Below, one piece after another: positions 39,567 through 49,481 of a DNA stretch of 64,000 nt. The stretch comes from Flavobacterium rakeshii (GTDB taxonomy: Bacteria > Bacteroidota > Bacteroidia > Flavobacteriales > Flavobacteriaceae). Each line of letters opens with the position of its first letter. Positions within the stretch are counted from its first letter, which is position 1. The notes below the pieces were generated by a model. It was given only the letters and a program-made list of their open reading frames with translations, was not told where the DNA came from and did not search any database. The stretch lies in contig NZ_WOWP01000024.1 in assembly GCF_009741375.1 (NCBI RefSeq), forward strand, positions 186,001 through 250,000, read 5' to 3'. Made by a program: the position numbers and the translations under genes.

Positions 39567-41204
39567 TTATGCAAGCATAGTTACAGGATTCTCAATATAT
39601 TGTTTAAGTGTTTGCAGGAACTGAGCACCTGTAGCACCATCAATAGTACGGTGATCACAAGTAAGCGTTACTGTCATAGTATTACCTACTACAATCTGAC
39701 CATCCTTAACAACCGGTTTCTGCACAATAGCACCTACCGAAAGGATTGCCGAGTTAGGCTGGTTAATGATAGAAGTAAACTCCTGTATACCAAACATACC
39801 TAAGTTAGAAACGGTAAACGTACTACCATCCATCTCTGCTGGAGTAAGTTTTTTGTTTCTTGCTTTACCTGCAAGATCTTTCACGTTACCACCTATTTGA
39901 GAAAGACTCATTAAATCGGTAAACGGAAGTACAGGAACTACAAGTCCGTCTTCTACAGCTACAGCAACACCAATACTAATATGTTTGTTGTATACAGTAA
40001 CATCATCTTTCCACTGTGTATTTACCTGTGGATGCTTGCGAAGCGCCATTGCACTTGCTTTGATAACCATATCGTTAAACGACACTTTAGTATCAGGCAC
40101 TGCATTAATTAAAGCACGGCTTGCGATAGCATTATCCATATCAAGCTCAACAGTTAAGCTGTATTCCGGCGCAGTGAATTTAGACTCTGCAAGACGACGC
40201 GCAATAGTTTTACGCATCTGGTTATTTTTAACTTCCTCTCTACTTACCTCACCTGCAGGAACAAATGGTTTTGCAACTGGCGCAACAGGAGCTTGAGCAA
40301 CAGCAGCCTGAGTAGCCGGTGCAGCCTGAGCAGCAGCAGAAGTAAAGTTCTCAACGTCTTTCTTAACAATTCTTCCGTTTTCACCTGTACCTTTTACCTG
40401 ACCAAGGTTTATACCTTTTTCTTCAGCAATTTTACGGGCTAACGGAGAAGCAAAAATCCTACCGCCATCGTTAGTTACAACAGCAGCTTCAGCTTTAGGA
40501 GCTTCAGCAGTTTCTGCATTAGACTCAGCTGGTTTTTCTTCTTCTTTTGCTTCAATGGCACCACCAGCCTGAAAGTTATCGGCAATACCGCTAACATCAG
40601 TACCTGCAGGACCTATTATAGCAAGAACGCTGTCTACCGGAGCAGACTGACCTTCCTGAATTCCAACATATAAAAGTGTACCTTCATTGAAAGATTCAAA
40701 CTCCATTGTAGCTTTGTCGGTTTCAATTTCAGCAAGAATATCACCTTCCTCTACTTTATCACCTACTTTTTTAAGCCATGTAGCAACAGTACCTTCAGTC
40801 ATGGTATCACTAAGACGAGGCATAGTAACCACCTTAACATCTTTAGGTAATTCTGTCGCAGGAGCTTTTTTCTCTTCTGCTTTTGGTGCAGCTTCTTCTT
40901 TTTTCTCCTCTGCAGCTGGCGCAGCAGGAGCACTTCCGCCGTTTAGAAGGCCTGAAATATCTTCGCCTTCTTTACCGATGATTGCAAGAAGTGAATCAAC
41001 CGGAGCCGACTCCCCTTCCTGTATTCCTATATGAAGTAATGTACCGGCATGAAACGACTCAAATTCCATAGTCGCTTTATCTGTTTCAATCTCTGCCAGT
41101 ATATCTCCTTCTTCTACTTTATCTCCAACTTTTTTTAGCCACGTAGCCACAACCCCTTCGGTCATGGTATCACTTAATCGTGGCATTGTAATAATTTCTG
41201 CCAT
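39567..41204 (-). CDS. pdhC: Pyruvate dehydrogenase complex E2, dihydrolipoamide acetyltransferase
   Basis: 545 residues. Two nearly identical lipoyl domains (about 2-80 and 123-201) carry lipoyl lysines K43 and K164, each in ETDKATMEFES. Ala/Pro/Glu/Lys-rich linkers separate them. The peripheral subunit-binding domain follows (FASPLARKIAEEKGINLGQVKGTGENGRIVKKDVE). The catalytic domain ends with TLTCDHRTIDGATGAQFL, with the active-site His. E2 transfers the acetyl group from E1 to CoA. It lies 2 nt after pdhA. No E1-beta or E3 gene is in the window. Confidence 0.96.
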   Translation of the reverse strand: MAEIITMPRLSDTMTEGVVATWLKKVGDKVEEGDILAEIETDKATMEFESFHAGTLLHIGIQEGESAPVDSLLAIIGKEGEDISGLLNGGSAPAAPAAEEKKEEAAPKAEEKKAPATELPKDVKVVTMPRLSDTMTEGTVATWLKKVGDKVEEGDILAEIETDKATMEFESFNEGTLLYVGIQEGQSAPVDSVLAIIGPAGTDVSGIADNFQAGGAIEAKEEEKPAESNAETAEAPKAEAAVVTNDGGRIFASPLARKIAEEKGINLGQVKGTGENGRIVKKDVENFTSAAAQAAPATQAAVAQAPVAPVAKPFVPAGEVSREEVKNNQMRKTIARRLAESKFTAPEYSLTVELDMDNAIASRALINAVPDTKVSFNDMVIKASAMALRKHPQVNTQWKDDVTVYNKHISIGVAVAVEDGLVVPVLPFTDLMSLSQIGGNVKDLAGKARNKKLTPAEMDGSTFTVSNLGMFGIQEFTSIINQPNSAILSVGAIVQKPVVKDGQIVVGNTMTVTLTCDHRTIDGATGAQFLQTLKQYIENPVTMLA

Positions 41205-41206
41205 TT

Positions 41207-42208
41207 TTATTGTAATTTATGTGGTAAAAAAGGATAGTTTTCCTGATCGTAAACAACGTCATACATAACGCTTAAATCCGGGTACGGAGAATCTTCTGCA
41301 AATTTCTCGCACTCAGCAACAAGATCTTTCACTCTCTGGTCGATTGTTTCAATCTCTTCTTCTGTAGCGTAGTTGTTTTCTTTGATAATATCAAGAACCT
41401 GAGTGATAGGGTCAATTTTTTTGTACTCCTCTACCTCTTCTTTAGTTCTGTAGTGTTGAGCATCACTCATTGAGTGACCTCTGTAACGATACGTTTTCAT
41501 TTCAAGGAAAGTTGGTCCTTCTCCTCTTCTTGCTCTTTCCATAGCCTCGTGCATTGCCTCAGCCACTTTCACAGGATTCATTCCGTCTACAGGTCCACAT
41601 GGCATTTCATAACCAAGACCAAGTTTCCAGATATCTGTATGGTTAGCAGTCCTCTCTACAGAAGTACCCATTGCATAACCGTTGTTCTCTACAATAAACA
41701 CTACAGGAAGTTTCCATAGCATTGCCATGTTGAAAGCTTCGTGAAGTGATCCCTGGCGCGCAGCACCATCACCAAAATAAGTAAGGGTTACACCACCTGT
41801 TTCAAAATATTTATCGGCAAAAGCGATACCTGCTCCAACAGGAATTTGAGCTCCTACAATACCATGACCTCCATAAAACCCATGCTCCTTTGAGAAGATG
41901 TGCATAGATCCTCCAAGACCTTTTGATGTACCTGTACCTTTACCTAAAAGTTCTGCCATTACTCTTCTTGGGTCTACACCCATACCTATTGGCTGAACGT
42001 GGTTACGGTAAGCAGTAATCATTTTATCCTTTGAAAGGTCCATTGCATGAAGGGCTCCGGCAAGTACTGCCTCCTGGCCATTATATAAGTGAAGGAAACC
42101 TCTAACTTTCTGCTGTATGTATAAAGCAGCAAGTTTGTCTTCAAACTTTCTCCAAAACTGCATGTCTTCATACCATTTCAGATAAACTTCTTTTGTAATT
42201 TCTTTCAT
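41207..42208 (-). CDS. pdhA: Pyruvate dehydrogenase E1 component, alpha subunit
   Basis: 333 residues. The thiamine diphosphate motif is GDGAARQGSLHEAFNMAMLWKLPVVFIVENNGYAMGTS (about 149-186), and YRYRGHSMSDAQHYRT carries the phosphorylation-loop-type Ser. The N terminus has LHLYNGQEAVLAG. It binds TPP and decarboxylates pyruvate with the beta subunit, which is encoded elsewhere. A promoter box lies upstream at 42292-42299. Confidence 0.95.
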   Translation of the reverse strand: MKEITKEVYLKWYEDMQFWRKFEDKLAALYIQQKVRGFLHLYNGQEAVLAGALHAMDLSKDKMITAYRNHVQPIGMGVDPRRVMAELLGKGTGTSKGLGGSMHIFSKEHGFYGGHGIVGAQIPVGAGIAFADKYFETGGVTLTYFGDGAARQGSLHEAFNMAMLWKLPVVFIVENNGYAMGTSVERTANHTDIWKLGLGYEMPCGPVDGMNPVKVAEAMHEAMERARRGEGPTFLEMKTYRYRGHSMSDAQHYRTKEEVEEYKKIDPITQVLDIIKENNYATEEEIETIDQRVKDLVAECEKFAEDSPYPDLSVMYDVVYDQENYPFLPHKLQ

Positions 42209-42291
42209 TTCCTAATAGATGTTGCTAAATGTGTTCTTTAAAAAATTTGATTGTGACGCAAAAAGTTTCCTCACACAAATTTGCGAATTGC

Positions 42292-42299
42292 AAAAATAA
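42292..42299 (-). promoter_or_regulatory. -7 promoter box of pdhA-pdhC
   Basis: TATTTTTG on the minus strand (TAnnTTTG), giving a leader of about 75 nt before ATG 42208. Confidence 0.5.
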
Positions 42300-42364
42300 C
42301 ACATCCCGTTAATAACTAAAAAAATAAATCAAAGTATTTTAGGCTTTTTTTTGCACTACAAAAT

Positions 42365-42396
42365 AAAAAAGGGATTTGCAACAAATCCCTTTTTTA
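42365..42396 (-). terminator. Terminator of porV
   Basis: GGGATTTG (42371-42378) pairs with CAAATCCC (42382-42389), extended by A and T runs on each side. It lies 20 nt after the porV stop. Its symmetry allows action on both strands. Confidence 0.85.
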
Positions 42397-42416
42397 TTTA
42401 CTGTTATGATTAACTA

Positions 42417-43634
42417 CTAATATTCGTCGTAGTCGTCTCCAAAATTAAATGATAATGAGAAACGAAGTGTATTCTCAAGAGGATTTCTTACCTGCGAAGC
42501 AGAGAATAAATAAGAAACATCTATTTTAACTACATTATACCTAAAACCTGCACCAAGTGATAAAAACTTACGCGCACCTTTCATTTCACTTTCGTTAAAA
42601 TAACCTACTCTAAACATAAATGCATCCTGGTAGCTATATTCAGCCCCAATAGAATAAGTAACCTCTTTAAGCTCTTCGCTAAAACCATCGGGAGCATCTC
42701 CAAACGATTTAAACATCCCCGAAACCCAACCAGTGTTTCTGTAATCCTGAAGATCTGAAGCATATTGTGCATTAGCCGTTGCCTGCTCATCCTGAGTAAT
42801 CTCTCCGTCACCGTTAGCATCTACCGCCTCAACAAGTGCAGGAGGTGTAGGAACTAAAAGTTTAGTTAACTCTACATTTACCCCAACTTTATTATACTCA
42901 TCAAAGATAAAATCAAACCCACCACCTAATCTTAAGTTAGCCGGAAGGAAGTTTGCATTTTCTTCGCTGTCATCATTATTATAATTGATTTTTGGCCCCA
43001 TGTTCTGAAAGTTAAAACCAGCCCTCCATCTACCGTCAAAATCAGAATAAGGAATCTCTTCAGACTGATAGTAACCCGCCACATCAAAAGCAAATGTTGT
43101 TGCCGCACTGGCATCACCACCTCCTGCTGTTTCAGGAATTCTTAAATTAGAGCTAATAAAACGACCTGCAACCGCCATAGAGAAACGCTCACTAAGTTTT
43201 AGTGAATACGATAAATCTAAAGCAAGTTCATTAGGACTTCTTACCACAGCCTCATCATCAGGATTTTGCCTAAGCTCAATATCACCTAAACCAAAATAAC
43301 GAAGACTTGCACCAAAGGCACTTCTCTCGTTAAACCTATTATAAAATGTTAGCTGGGCTAATGAAATATCGTTTGCAATATCAGTAAGGTAAGGAGTATA
43401 ACTCGCAGAACCTCCATATTCTTTAAGCGCAAAAGCATATTTTGCCGGATTCCACTGCTGTGAATAAACATCTGTAGAGGTAGCAACCCCTTGGTCTGCC
43501 ATACCCGCTGCTCTGGCATCTGCAGCAATCAGTAAAAAAGGAACACCTGTAGTAATTACTCTCTGAGTCGTTGTTTGAGCCTTTGCCACTTGCACCCCTA
43601 AAAGGACAAGAACAAATAAAACTATTTTCTTCAT
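42417..43634 (-). CDS. porV: T9SS outer membrane shuttle protein PorV (LptO)
   Basis: 405 residues. A signal peptide (MKKIVLFVLVLLGVQVAKAQ) is followed by TTQRVITTGVPFLLIAADARAAGMADQGVATSTDVYSQQWNPAKYAF, the PorV N-terminal signature of the FadL/OmpP1-like barrel. The protein ends in an aromatic strand (LRFSLSFNFGDDYDEY). PorV binds sorting-domain proteins after the translocon and brings them to the PorU sortase. An acidic Asp-rich insert (DANGDGEITQDEQATANAQ, near 275) resembles an EF-hand-like loop. It lies 42 nt after porU, with its own -7 box in the gap. Confidence 0.95.
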   Translation of the reverse strand: MKKIVLFVLVLLGVQVAKAQTTTQRVITTGVPFLLIAADARAAGMADQGVATSTDVYSQQWNPAKYAFALKEYGGSASYTPYLTDIANDISLAQLTFYNRFNERSAFGASLRYFGLGDIELRQNPDDEAVVRSPNELALDLSYSLKLSERFSMAVAGRFISSNLRIPETAGGGDASAATTFAFDVAGYYQSEEIPYSDFDGRWRAGFNFQNMGPKINYNNDDSEENANFLPANLRLGGGFDFIFDEYNKVGVNVELTKLLVPTPPALVEAVDANGDGEITQDEQATANAQYASDLQDYRNTGWVSGMFKSFGDAPDGFSEELKEVTYSIGAEYSYQDAFMFRVGYFNESEMKGARKFLSLGAGFRYNVVKIDVSYLFSASQVRNPLENTLRFSLSFNFGDDYDEY

Positions 43635-43660
43635 TTTTTATTTTGAAAATTTTAAGGTAA

Positions 43661-43668
43661 CAAATATA
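43661..43668 (-). promoter_or_regulatory. -7 promoter box of porV
   Basis: TATATTTG on the minus strand, between the porU stop (43677) and the porV ATG (43634). It predicts a leader of about 22 nt. Confidence 0.6.
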
Positions 43669-43676
43669 GTATTTTC

Positions 43677-46600
43677 TTATAGCAATACAAGTTTCTCATA
43701 CTTTTCGGCCTTCTTATTTGTTGAAGCCGAGCGCACAGTGAGCTTATAAATATAAACTCCTTTACCAATACGATCGCCAAAATCATCGCGTCCATCCCAT
43801 TTTATATCCCTACAAAGGAAACCTTCGGTAGTGACCGACTGATTAATGGTTTTAACCACTTTCCCACTCACAGTAAAAATCTGAACCTGTACATCAAGCG
43901 GCTCATAAGGCCTGTTATGAGTAAACCAAAACTCCGTATAATTTACAAAGGGATTAGGATAATTAAGCACCTTTTCCAATCGCATCTCTTCATCACCCAC
44001 CACTACAAACTGCAACTCTGCCGTAACCGGGTTATTATAAACATCCCAGGCTTTAAAAGTTAAAGTATGAAGTCCGGGCTCTAAACCGCTAAACGGATAT
44101 CTCAAACTACCATTGGTATAACTATCAACATCTGTTTCATAATAATCATTTAATATATAGGGATTTGTTTCATCCCCGTCTAGTATAGCTATTATATCGT
44201 GACCAATACCACTCGCCGTGTTTATACCATGCTCGTCTTCAAGAAAAGCAAGAAATATTGGCGAATCATTAGTAATCCCTCCCGATATAAACGCTTCATC
44301 ATTCATATACAACCTAACAGTAGGCCCTGTAATATCTTCCTCTGCGTTTTCATTTATACCTCCTACCTGTATAGAATTATCATACCCGGTTTGATCTTCA
44401 AGCACATTATTCCTTTTAGAATAAAAACTCACCCTACCGTTACCTACAGGTATACGTATATCACGAGGAACAACGAAATTAAACTCAAACTGCCCTCCTG
44501 TTACCGAAGCATTACCCCTAAAGATAGCTTCCCCAAGAATATCAAAATCAAACTTTAAACTATCATTATCAGGCTCATCATTAGCTAATGTGCGCCTTTC
44601 TATCTCCTTATCAAACACCGTAACCCCAAGCTCTCCGTTATAAGTATTTAATGAATTACCCGCCTCATCTGTAACACGCCCTGTCATTTTCACAAAAGAA
44701 AGCGCCTCTAAAACTCCTACCGACTGATCAACAGGAACATCATTTACCGCCGTCAACACCACCTTAGGTCTAGGGATAGCTAATTTAAGTGCCGGATCCC
44801 CGATAAACGATACAACTCTTAAATTATTATTGCCAAACTCAATTTTTGCCTGCCTCATAGCTTCTGCCATTGAAGGATAATCACCCCCATTAAACGCAAA
44901 CAGCTTTGCCGGAAGCACATCATTAAAACCAAAAGCAGCAGTAACAAATATGGAACGGGTTGTAGTTATAAGACCAATAGCTCCGCCTGCACTGTTCCAA
45001 TACAAATACTCACCACAGGTAGGCCTGTAGGGGTTATCAAAACGTGTAAGCTCACAGGTAACCGTTATAAACAACGGATATTTATACTGATTAGTAAGAC
45101 TTTGAGCATCTGTTTTCTCAAAAATTCGCTCAGCAGCCATTCCGTCCTCTCCACCATGGCCTAAATAATTAACCACAAGAGCACCATTATTAACTGTTCT
45201 TATTATTTGCTCTTTAGCCTGCGGATACCTATACCCTCCTGACGAAGACTCCTGAACATAAGAATCGGTATACACCTTTCTCACATTAATAAAAGGCTTA
45301 TATTCTACTATACCATTATAAGTACCTTCCATCTTATTAACAAACTGCTCTCCACCATCGTCTAAATCATCCGAAAGAAGAACAAACTCATTTCTCCATC
45401 GTCCATAAGACTCCTCATTTAGATACTGCTCCACTTTATCTACCATCTCTCTGGCTTGCGACACACTGCTAACCAACATACGCCCCACAGCTATATCAGG
45501 CCCTACAGGATCACTACCAAGCTGAGCCCCTTCCGTAGGATCCATAAGAACGAAAAAATCATCTGAAACAAATGTTGTTATAGAATTATAATTTGGTATT
45601 GAACCCGAAGGATCATACCCGTGAAGCGTAGGCACTATATTAGTATTATTCGGAATACGATCTTTAAAATCAAATGATGCATCCCCAAACAAACAAACAT
45701 ATTTTATTTTATTAGCATCGTTTGATGCATTGTAATAAACATACTTAATCAAATTTCTTATAGCCGCCACATCCTGTTTACCAGAAGAAAACTCCTGATA
45801 AATACGCTCAAGATCAACCACCTTTACATTAAGCCCACTTCTGGTTCTATGAATACTAGCCAACCTTTCGGCTTCCGAATTTAACGAGGCAGGAGTCACT
45901 ATAAGATAATCAATATCCTCAAACTGCCCCTGACTATTATTAAATATAGTACCTTTTATATTTTGATTAGCCACCCTGACCTGACTTTCCCTTAACGGCG
46001 TGTAAAAATTAGAGGACACTACAGTTACATACTGTCTTACCTCTCCGGATTGCGCCCTGAAAGAGAATTGACTTTGCCCTCCTTCATTAATATACTTTTT
46101 TACATTATATATATCGGTAACATCCCAAACTTCATTTATACCTGAAGCATTAGATAACTGATACTCTAAAACCCCAAGACTACCTAAAGCCGCATTATAC
46201 CTAAACCTGAATTGAGAACCATTACCTTTTAAAAAACGTTTTGCTTTTAGTATAATATAATCCAACCAAGCATTAGAACCAGGCACCCCTCCATTACTAT
46301 AAGACAGATTCACAGTTATAGTCCCTCCGGCAGGAGTAAATGTAGCTGTATATCCATTATTCCCACCTACTCCATCCCTGGCAGCATCACTATCCTGAGC
46401 GGCGGAAAAAGAAATAGCTCCCAAACTCTGAGCATTTGCACTAACAGCCATACTAGTTGACACCAACGATTTAGCAGCAGCATTAACTGTTACCGAAACC
46501 GGCACACTCAAATCAATATCAGGAACTGAAAATTCAAAATCCTGACTATTATTTACATTAAACTGCTCTCCATGCCATTTTCTACCTAACCTCCCTATAC

Positions 46601-47531
46601 TAACTAAATCTTCTTCATGATAATAATAATCATCAAAAGAAGTAACGGTTGCCGCAACCGGACCTGTAGGTTGAACTTGAGTAGTTATACGCTTACCGTT
46701 ACCACCTTGTGAAGTAACATAATAATACGACCTGTCAGCAAACAGGTTAGAATGAGTTTGACTTTCAGCATTCCAGTTATCCACACCTTCCGCATAAAAC
46801 AATATGTAATCTGAATTACCAAAATCACCATCTTCTTCACCTATAAAAGCAATAGCATTTTCAGCAAGATCATCAGGATAAGGAATATCATTTCTTAACG
46901 GAAGCATTCGTCCTCCGTTACCATATATTTTAATTCGCCTTGGATCAACATTAACATTAACACCTAGCTGCTGCAAAAAACTTTTAGAAATTTTATACAC
47001 TCCAGATCGTTCCACATAAAACCTATGCCATTCACCGGTTGACAATACCGAATTAGTTACCACCTGGGTATCTTTAAAATTAAACCCAGCCGTCCCGGTA
47101 GTAAATGAATAAGAAAAAGACTTTACTCTTTTATACCCCGACCCACTATTAATTATAGGAGAAAGCCGCAAAAAAGCATACCAATCATCTCGGGCGTGAG
47201 ATGCCACAATACTAGGCTTTATTGTTGCCGGTATTTTATTAACATCAAGAACCCCAAGCTTATCAGCAGTAACACTTTCATACACTACATTTATAACCTG
47301 CAGTGACGAAGCATCAACATAACCACTAACAGGAATATTAAGCCCAAAAAACAATTCCTTAGTTAAATACCTGTAATCCATATTACCCCCATCAAACTGC
47401 GGAATTTCAACAATTACCTTATCGGTAACAGTAAGCTTTTCACCGTCTTTCCAGTTAATAGTAACCGTACCCTGCTGACCAAAAGAAAGCAAAGAGAAAA
47501 GTAATATAATAAGGAGTAAATTATTTTTCAT
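43677..47531 (-). CDS. porU: T9SS sortase PorU (C25-type cysteine peptidase)
   Basis: 1284 residues from ATG 47531 (MKNNLLLIILLFSLLSFGQQG, a signal peptide). The 21 further codons up to 47594 are not used. A long beta-rich N-terminal region is followed by the C25 gingipain-like domain. The catalytic dyad is His at about 792 (VVNYLGHGGEDG) and Cys at about 826 (ITVTCELTRFDNP), with gingipain-like spacing. The C terminus is itself a sorting-domain fold (LNYPNPFVNYTEFWFTHNRP ... GVYIYKLTVRS). PorU removes sorting domains and joins substrates to a lipid anchor at the surface. It is divergent from gldJ. Confidence 0.95.
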   Translation of the reverse strand: MKNNLLLIILLFSLLSFGQQGTVTINWKDGEKLTVTDKVIVEIPQFDGGNMDYRYLTKELFFGLNIPVSGYVDASSLQVINVVYESVTADKLGVLDVNKIPATIKPSIVASHARDDWYAFLRLSPIINSGSGYKRVKSFSYSFTTGTAGFNFKDTQVVTNSVLSTGEWHRFYVERSGVYKISKSFLQQLGVNVNVDPRRIKIYGNGGRMLPLRNDIPYPDDLAENAIAFIGEEDGDFGNSDYILFYAEGVDNWNAESQTHSNLFADRSYYYVTSQGGNGKRITTQVQPTGPVAATVTSFDDYYYHEEDLVSIGRLGRKWHGEQFNVNNSQDFEFSVPDIDLSVPVSVTVNAAAKSLVSTSMAVSANAQSLGAISFSAAQDSDAARDGVGGNNGYTATFTPAGGTITVNLSYSNGGVPGSNAWLDYIILKAKRFLKGNGSQFRFRYNAALGSLGVLEYQLSNASGINEVWDVTDIYNVKKYINEGGQSQFSFRAQSGEVRQYVTVVSSNFYTPLRESQVRVANQNIKGTIFNNSQGQFEDIDYLIVTPASLNSEAERLASIHRTRSGLNVKVVDLERIYQEFSSGKQDVAAIRNLIKYVYYNASNDANKIKYVCLFGDASFDFKDRIPNNTNIVPTLHGYDPSGSIPNYNSITTFVSDDFFVLMDPTEGAQLGSDPVGPDIAVGRMLVSSVSQAREMVDKVEQYLNEESYGRWRNEFVLLSDDLDDGGEQFVNKMEGTYNGIVEYKPFINVRKVYTDSYVQESSSGGYRYPQAKEQIIRTVNNGALVVNYLGHGGEDGMAAERIFEKTDAQSLTNQYKYPLFITVTCELTRFDNPYRPTCGEYLYWNSAGGAIGLITTTRSIFVTAAFGFNDVLPAKLFAFNGGDYPSMAEAMRQAKIEFGNNNLRVVSFIGDPALKLAIPRPKVVLTAVNDVPVDQSVGVLEALSFVKMTGRVTDEAGNSLNTYNGELGVTVFDKEIERRTLANDEPDNDSLKFDFDILGEAIFRGNASVTGGQFEFNFVVPRDIRIPVGNGRVSFYSKRNNVLEDQTGYDNSIQVGGINENAEEDITGPTVRLYMNDEAFISGGITNDSPIFLAFLEDEHGINTASGIGHDIIAILDGDETNPYILNDYYETDVDSYTNGSLRYPFSGLEPGLHTLTFKAWDVYNNPVTAELQFVVVGDEEMRLEKVLNYPNPFVNYTEFWFTHNRPYEPLDVQVQIFTVSGKVVKTINQSVTTEGFLCRDIKWDGRDDFGDRIGKGVYIYKLTVRSASTNKKAEKYEKLVLL

Positions 47532-47739
47532 CAATTGTGACAACGCAAATAGTAAAAATATATTACGATACAGAAAAACTTTTTTTTCCGTCAAACGATT
47601 GCAATATTACTTTAAATAGTGCGTTATTTAAAAACACAATTAACATAATTTTGGAATTTTATTAAAAATTTTAAAAACGTGTTGCGGTTTAATGGTTAAT
47701 TATTATATTGCGCCACGAAATTAATTACCTGCAGAAAGT

Positions 47740-49410
47740 ATGAAAATTAACAAGATTACAGCTTTTAAATTGCTATTAGCAGTTACGGTAGCAGTTGGTT
47801 ACACCAGTTGTAGCAAAAAAGGCAGTGGTAACACTTCCTCTGCAACCGGATGGAAAATCAATGACAAGAAGGGTGGTTTCCAGCACAACTCTAACTACAA
47901 ACAACAGGAGCCTGCTCCAGGACTTGTAGAAGTAGAAGGTGGAACTTTTACCATGGGTAGAGTTCAGGACGATGTAATGCACGATTGGAATAATACTCCA
48001 AACCAACAGCACGTTCAATCTTTCTATATGGATGAAACAGAGGTTACCAATGTAATGTACATGGAATACCTTGACTGGTTGAAAAGAGTATACCCTCCAA
48101 CAGAAGAAAATTACAGAAACATTTATGTAGGTGCGCTTCCAGACACGTTAGTATGGAGAAGTGCTCTTGGTTACAACGAAACCATGACTAACAACTACCT
48201 AAGACACCCTGCTTATGCAAATTATCCGGTGGTAGGTGTTAACTGGATTCAAGCAGTTGAATTTTGTGACTGGAGAACAAACCGTGTAAATGAATCTATA
48301 CTTGAGAAAGAAGGCTACCTGAAAAGAGACGCCAAAATTCTTGATGTAACAGCCGAAAACAACTTTGACACAGAAACTTACCTTGAAAGCCCTACAAAAG
48401 CTTACGGCGGTAATGAAGAAGTTGTTCTTAGAGGTCGCAACAACAAATTAGCAGGTGACGACGAAGCTACAAACGTTTATGCTCAAAGAACTTCCGGATT
48501 AATTTCACCTGAATACAGACTTCCAACAGAAGCTGAGTGGGAATATGCTGCTGTAGCTCTTGTAGGTAACCGTGAGTACAACATTTACCGTGGTAGCAAA
48601 AAGTACCCATGGAAAGGACAATACACACGTTCTGGTAAAAGACAAAAAAGAGGAGATCAGTTAGCTAACTTCAAACAAGGTAAAGGTGATTACGGAGGAA
48701 TTGCAGGGTGGTCTGATGATAATGCAGATATTACTGCCCCTGTAAAAACTTACCCGCCAAACGACTTTGGTCTTTATGACATGGCTGGTAACGTAGCAGA
48801 GTGGGTTGCCGATGTTTACCGTCCTATTATTGACGACGAAGCTAGTGACTTTAACTACTACAGAGGTAACGTTTACATGAAAAACCAAATTGGTGAAGAC
48901 GGCAGAGCTGAGATTGTAACTTCTGAAACTATCGAATATGATACTTTAAGTAATGGTAGAATTCAGTACAGAAGCCTTCCTGGTCAAATCGCAAGAACTC
49001 CAATTACTGAAGAAGATGTATACCTAAGACAAAACTATACAAGAAGTGACAACCGTAACTATAGAGATGGTGACAAACAATCAACACGTTTCTATGAATA
49101 TGGAGGTTCTTCTGAAGAAGGTGTTAGCACTACAGGTGAAATGTACGACTCACCTCAACATAAAGTTGAAACCGACAGTTTAGGCAACATGGTAAGAGAG
49201 TGGGATAAATCTAACAAGAGAACTACACTTATCAATGATAACGTAAGAGTATACAAAGGTGGTTCTTGGAGAGACAGAGCTTACTGGTTAGACCCTGCTC
49301 AAAGAAGATACTACCCACAGGATATGGCTACAGACTTCATCGGATTTAGATGTGCAATGTCTAAAGTTGGTCCTAAGTCTACTAAAAAAACTGCTCGACA
49401 CCGTGGTTAA
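47740..49410 (+). CDS. gldJ: Gliding motility lipoprotein GldJ
   Basis: 556 residues. The lipobox Cys is C24 (VAVGYTSCSKK). The mature protein has an FGE-sulfatase (SUMF1-like) fold: VEVEGGTFTMGRV, DETEVTNVMYMEYLDW, YPVVGVNWIQAVEFCDWR, YRLPTEAEWEYAA, FGLYDMAGNVAEWVADVYRP, and VYKGGSWRDRAYW ... GFRCAMSK at the end. It is not a formylglycine enzyme. GldJ is needed for gliding and for stability of the GldK-T9SS ring. The porV-porU-gldJ order is conserved in flavobacteria. A strong terminator follows. Confidence 0.95.
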   Translation: MKINKITAFKLLLAVTVAVGYTSCSKKGSGNTSSATGWKINDKKGGFQHNSNYKQQEPAPGLVEVEGGTFTMGRVQDDVMHDWNNTPNQQHVQSFYMDETEVTNVMYMEYLDWLKRVYPPTEENYRNIYVGALPDTLVWRSALGYNETMTNNYLRHPAYANYPVVGVNWIQAVEFCDWRTNRVNESILEKEGYLKRDAKILDVTAENNFDTETYLESPTKAYGGNEEVVLRGRNNKLAGDDEATNVYAQRTSGLISPEYRLPTEAEWEYAAVALVGNREYNIYRGSKKYPWKGQYTRSGKRQKRGDQLANFKQGKGDYGGIAGWSDDNADITAPVKTYPPNDFGLYDMAGNVAEWVADVYRPIIDDEASDFNYYRGNVYMKNQIGEDGRAEIVTSETIEYDTLSNGRIQYRSLPGQIARTPITEEDVYLRQNYTRSDNRNYRDGDKQSTRFYEYGGSSEEGVSTTGEMYDSPQHKVETDSLGNMVREWDKSNKRTTLINDNVRVYKGGSWRDRAYWLDPAQRRYYPQDMATDFIGFRCAMSKVGPKSTKKTARHRG

Positions 49411-49440
49411 TCAAAGAAGACTAAAATCTTATATATAAAA

Positions 49441-49474
49441 AAATAAAGCCCTATCTTAGGGCTTTATTTTTTTA
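49441..49474 (+). terminator. Terminator of gldJ
   Basis: A 12-bp perfect stem (AAATAAAGCCCT, 49441-49452, with 49458-49469), a 5-nt loop and a T tract. It ends only 8 nt before murF. Confidence 0.92.
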
Positions 49475-49481
49475 TATACCT

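Noticed and set aside
44199..44558. A 119-codon plus-strand frame inside porU
   Set aside because: It is antisense to the PorU C-terminal part and has basic, shadow-like composition.
47740..49410. GldJ as a formylglycine-generating enzyme
   Set aside because: The fold matches, but the gene context (porV-porU) and lipobox identify the gliding lipoprotein, and the paired catalytic Cys were not found.
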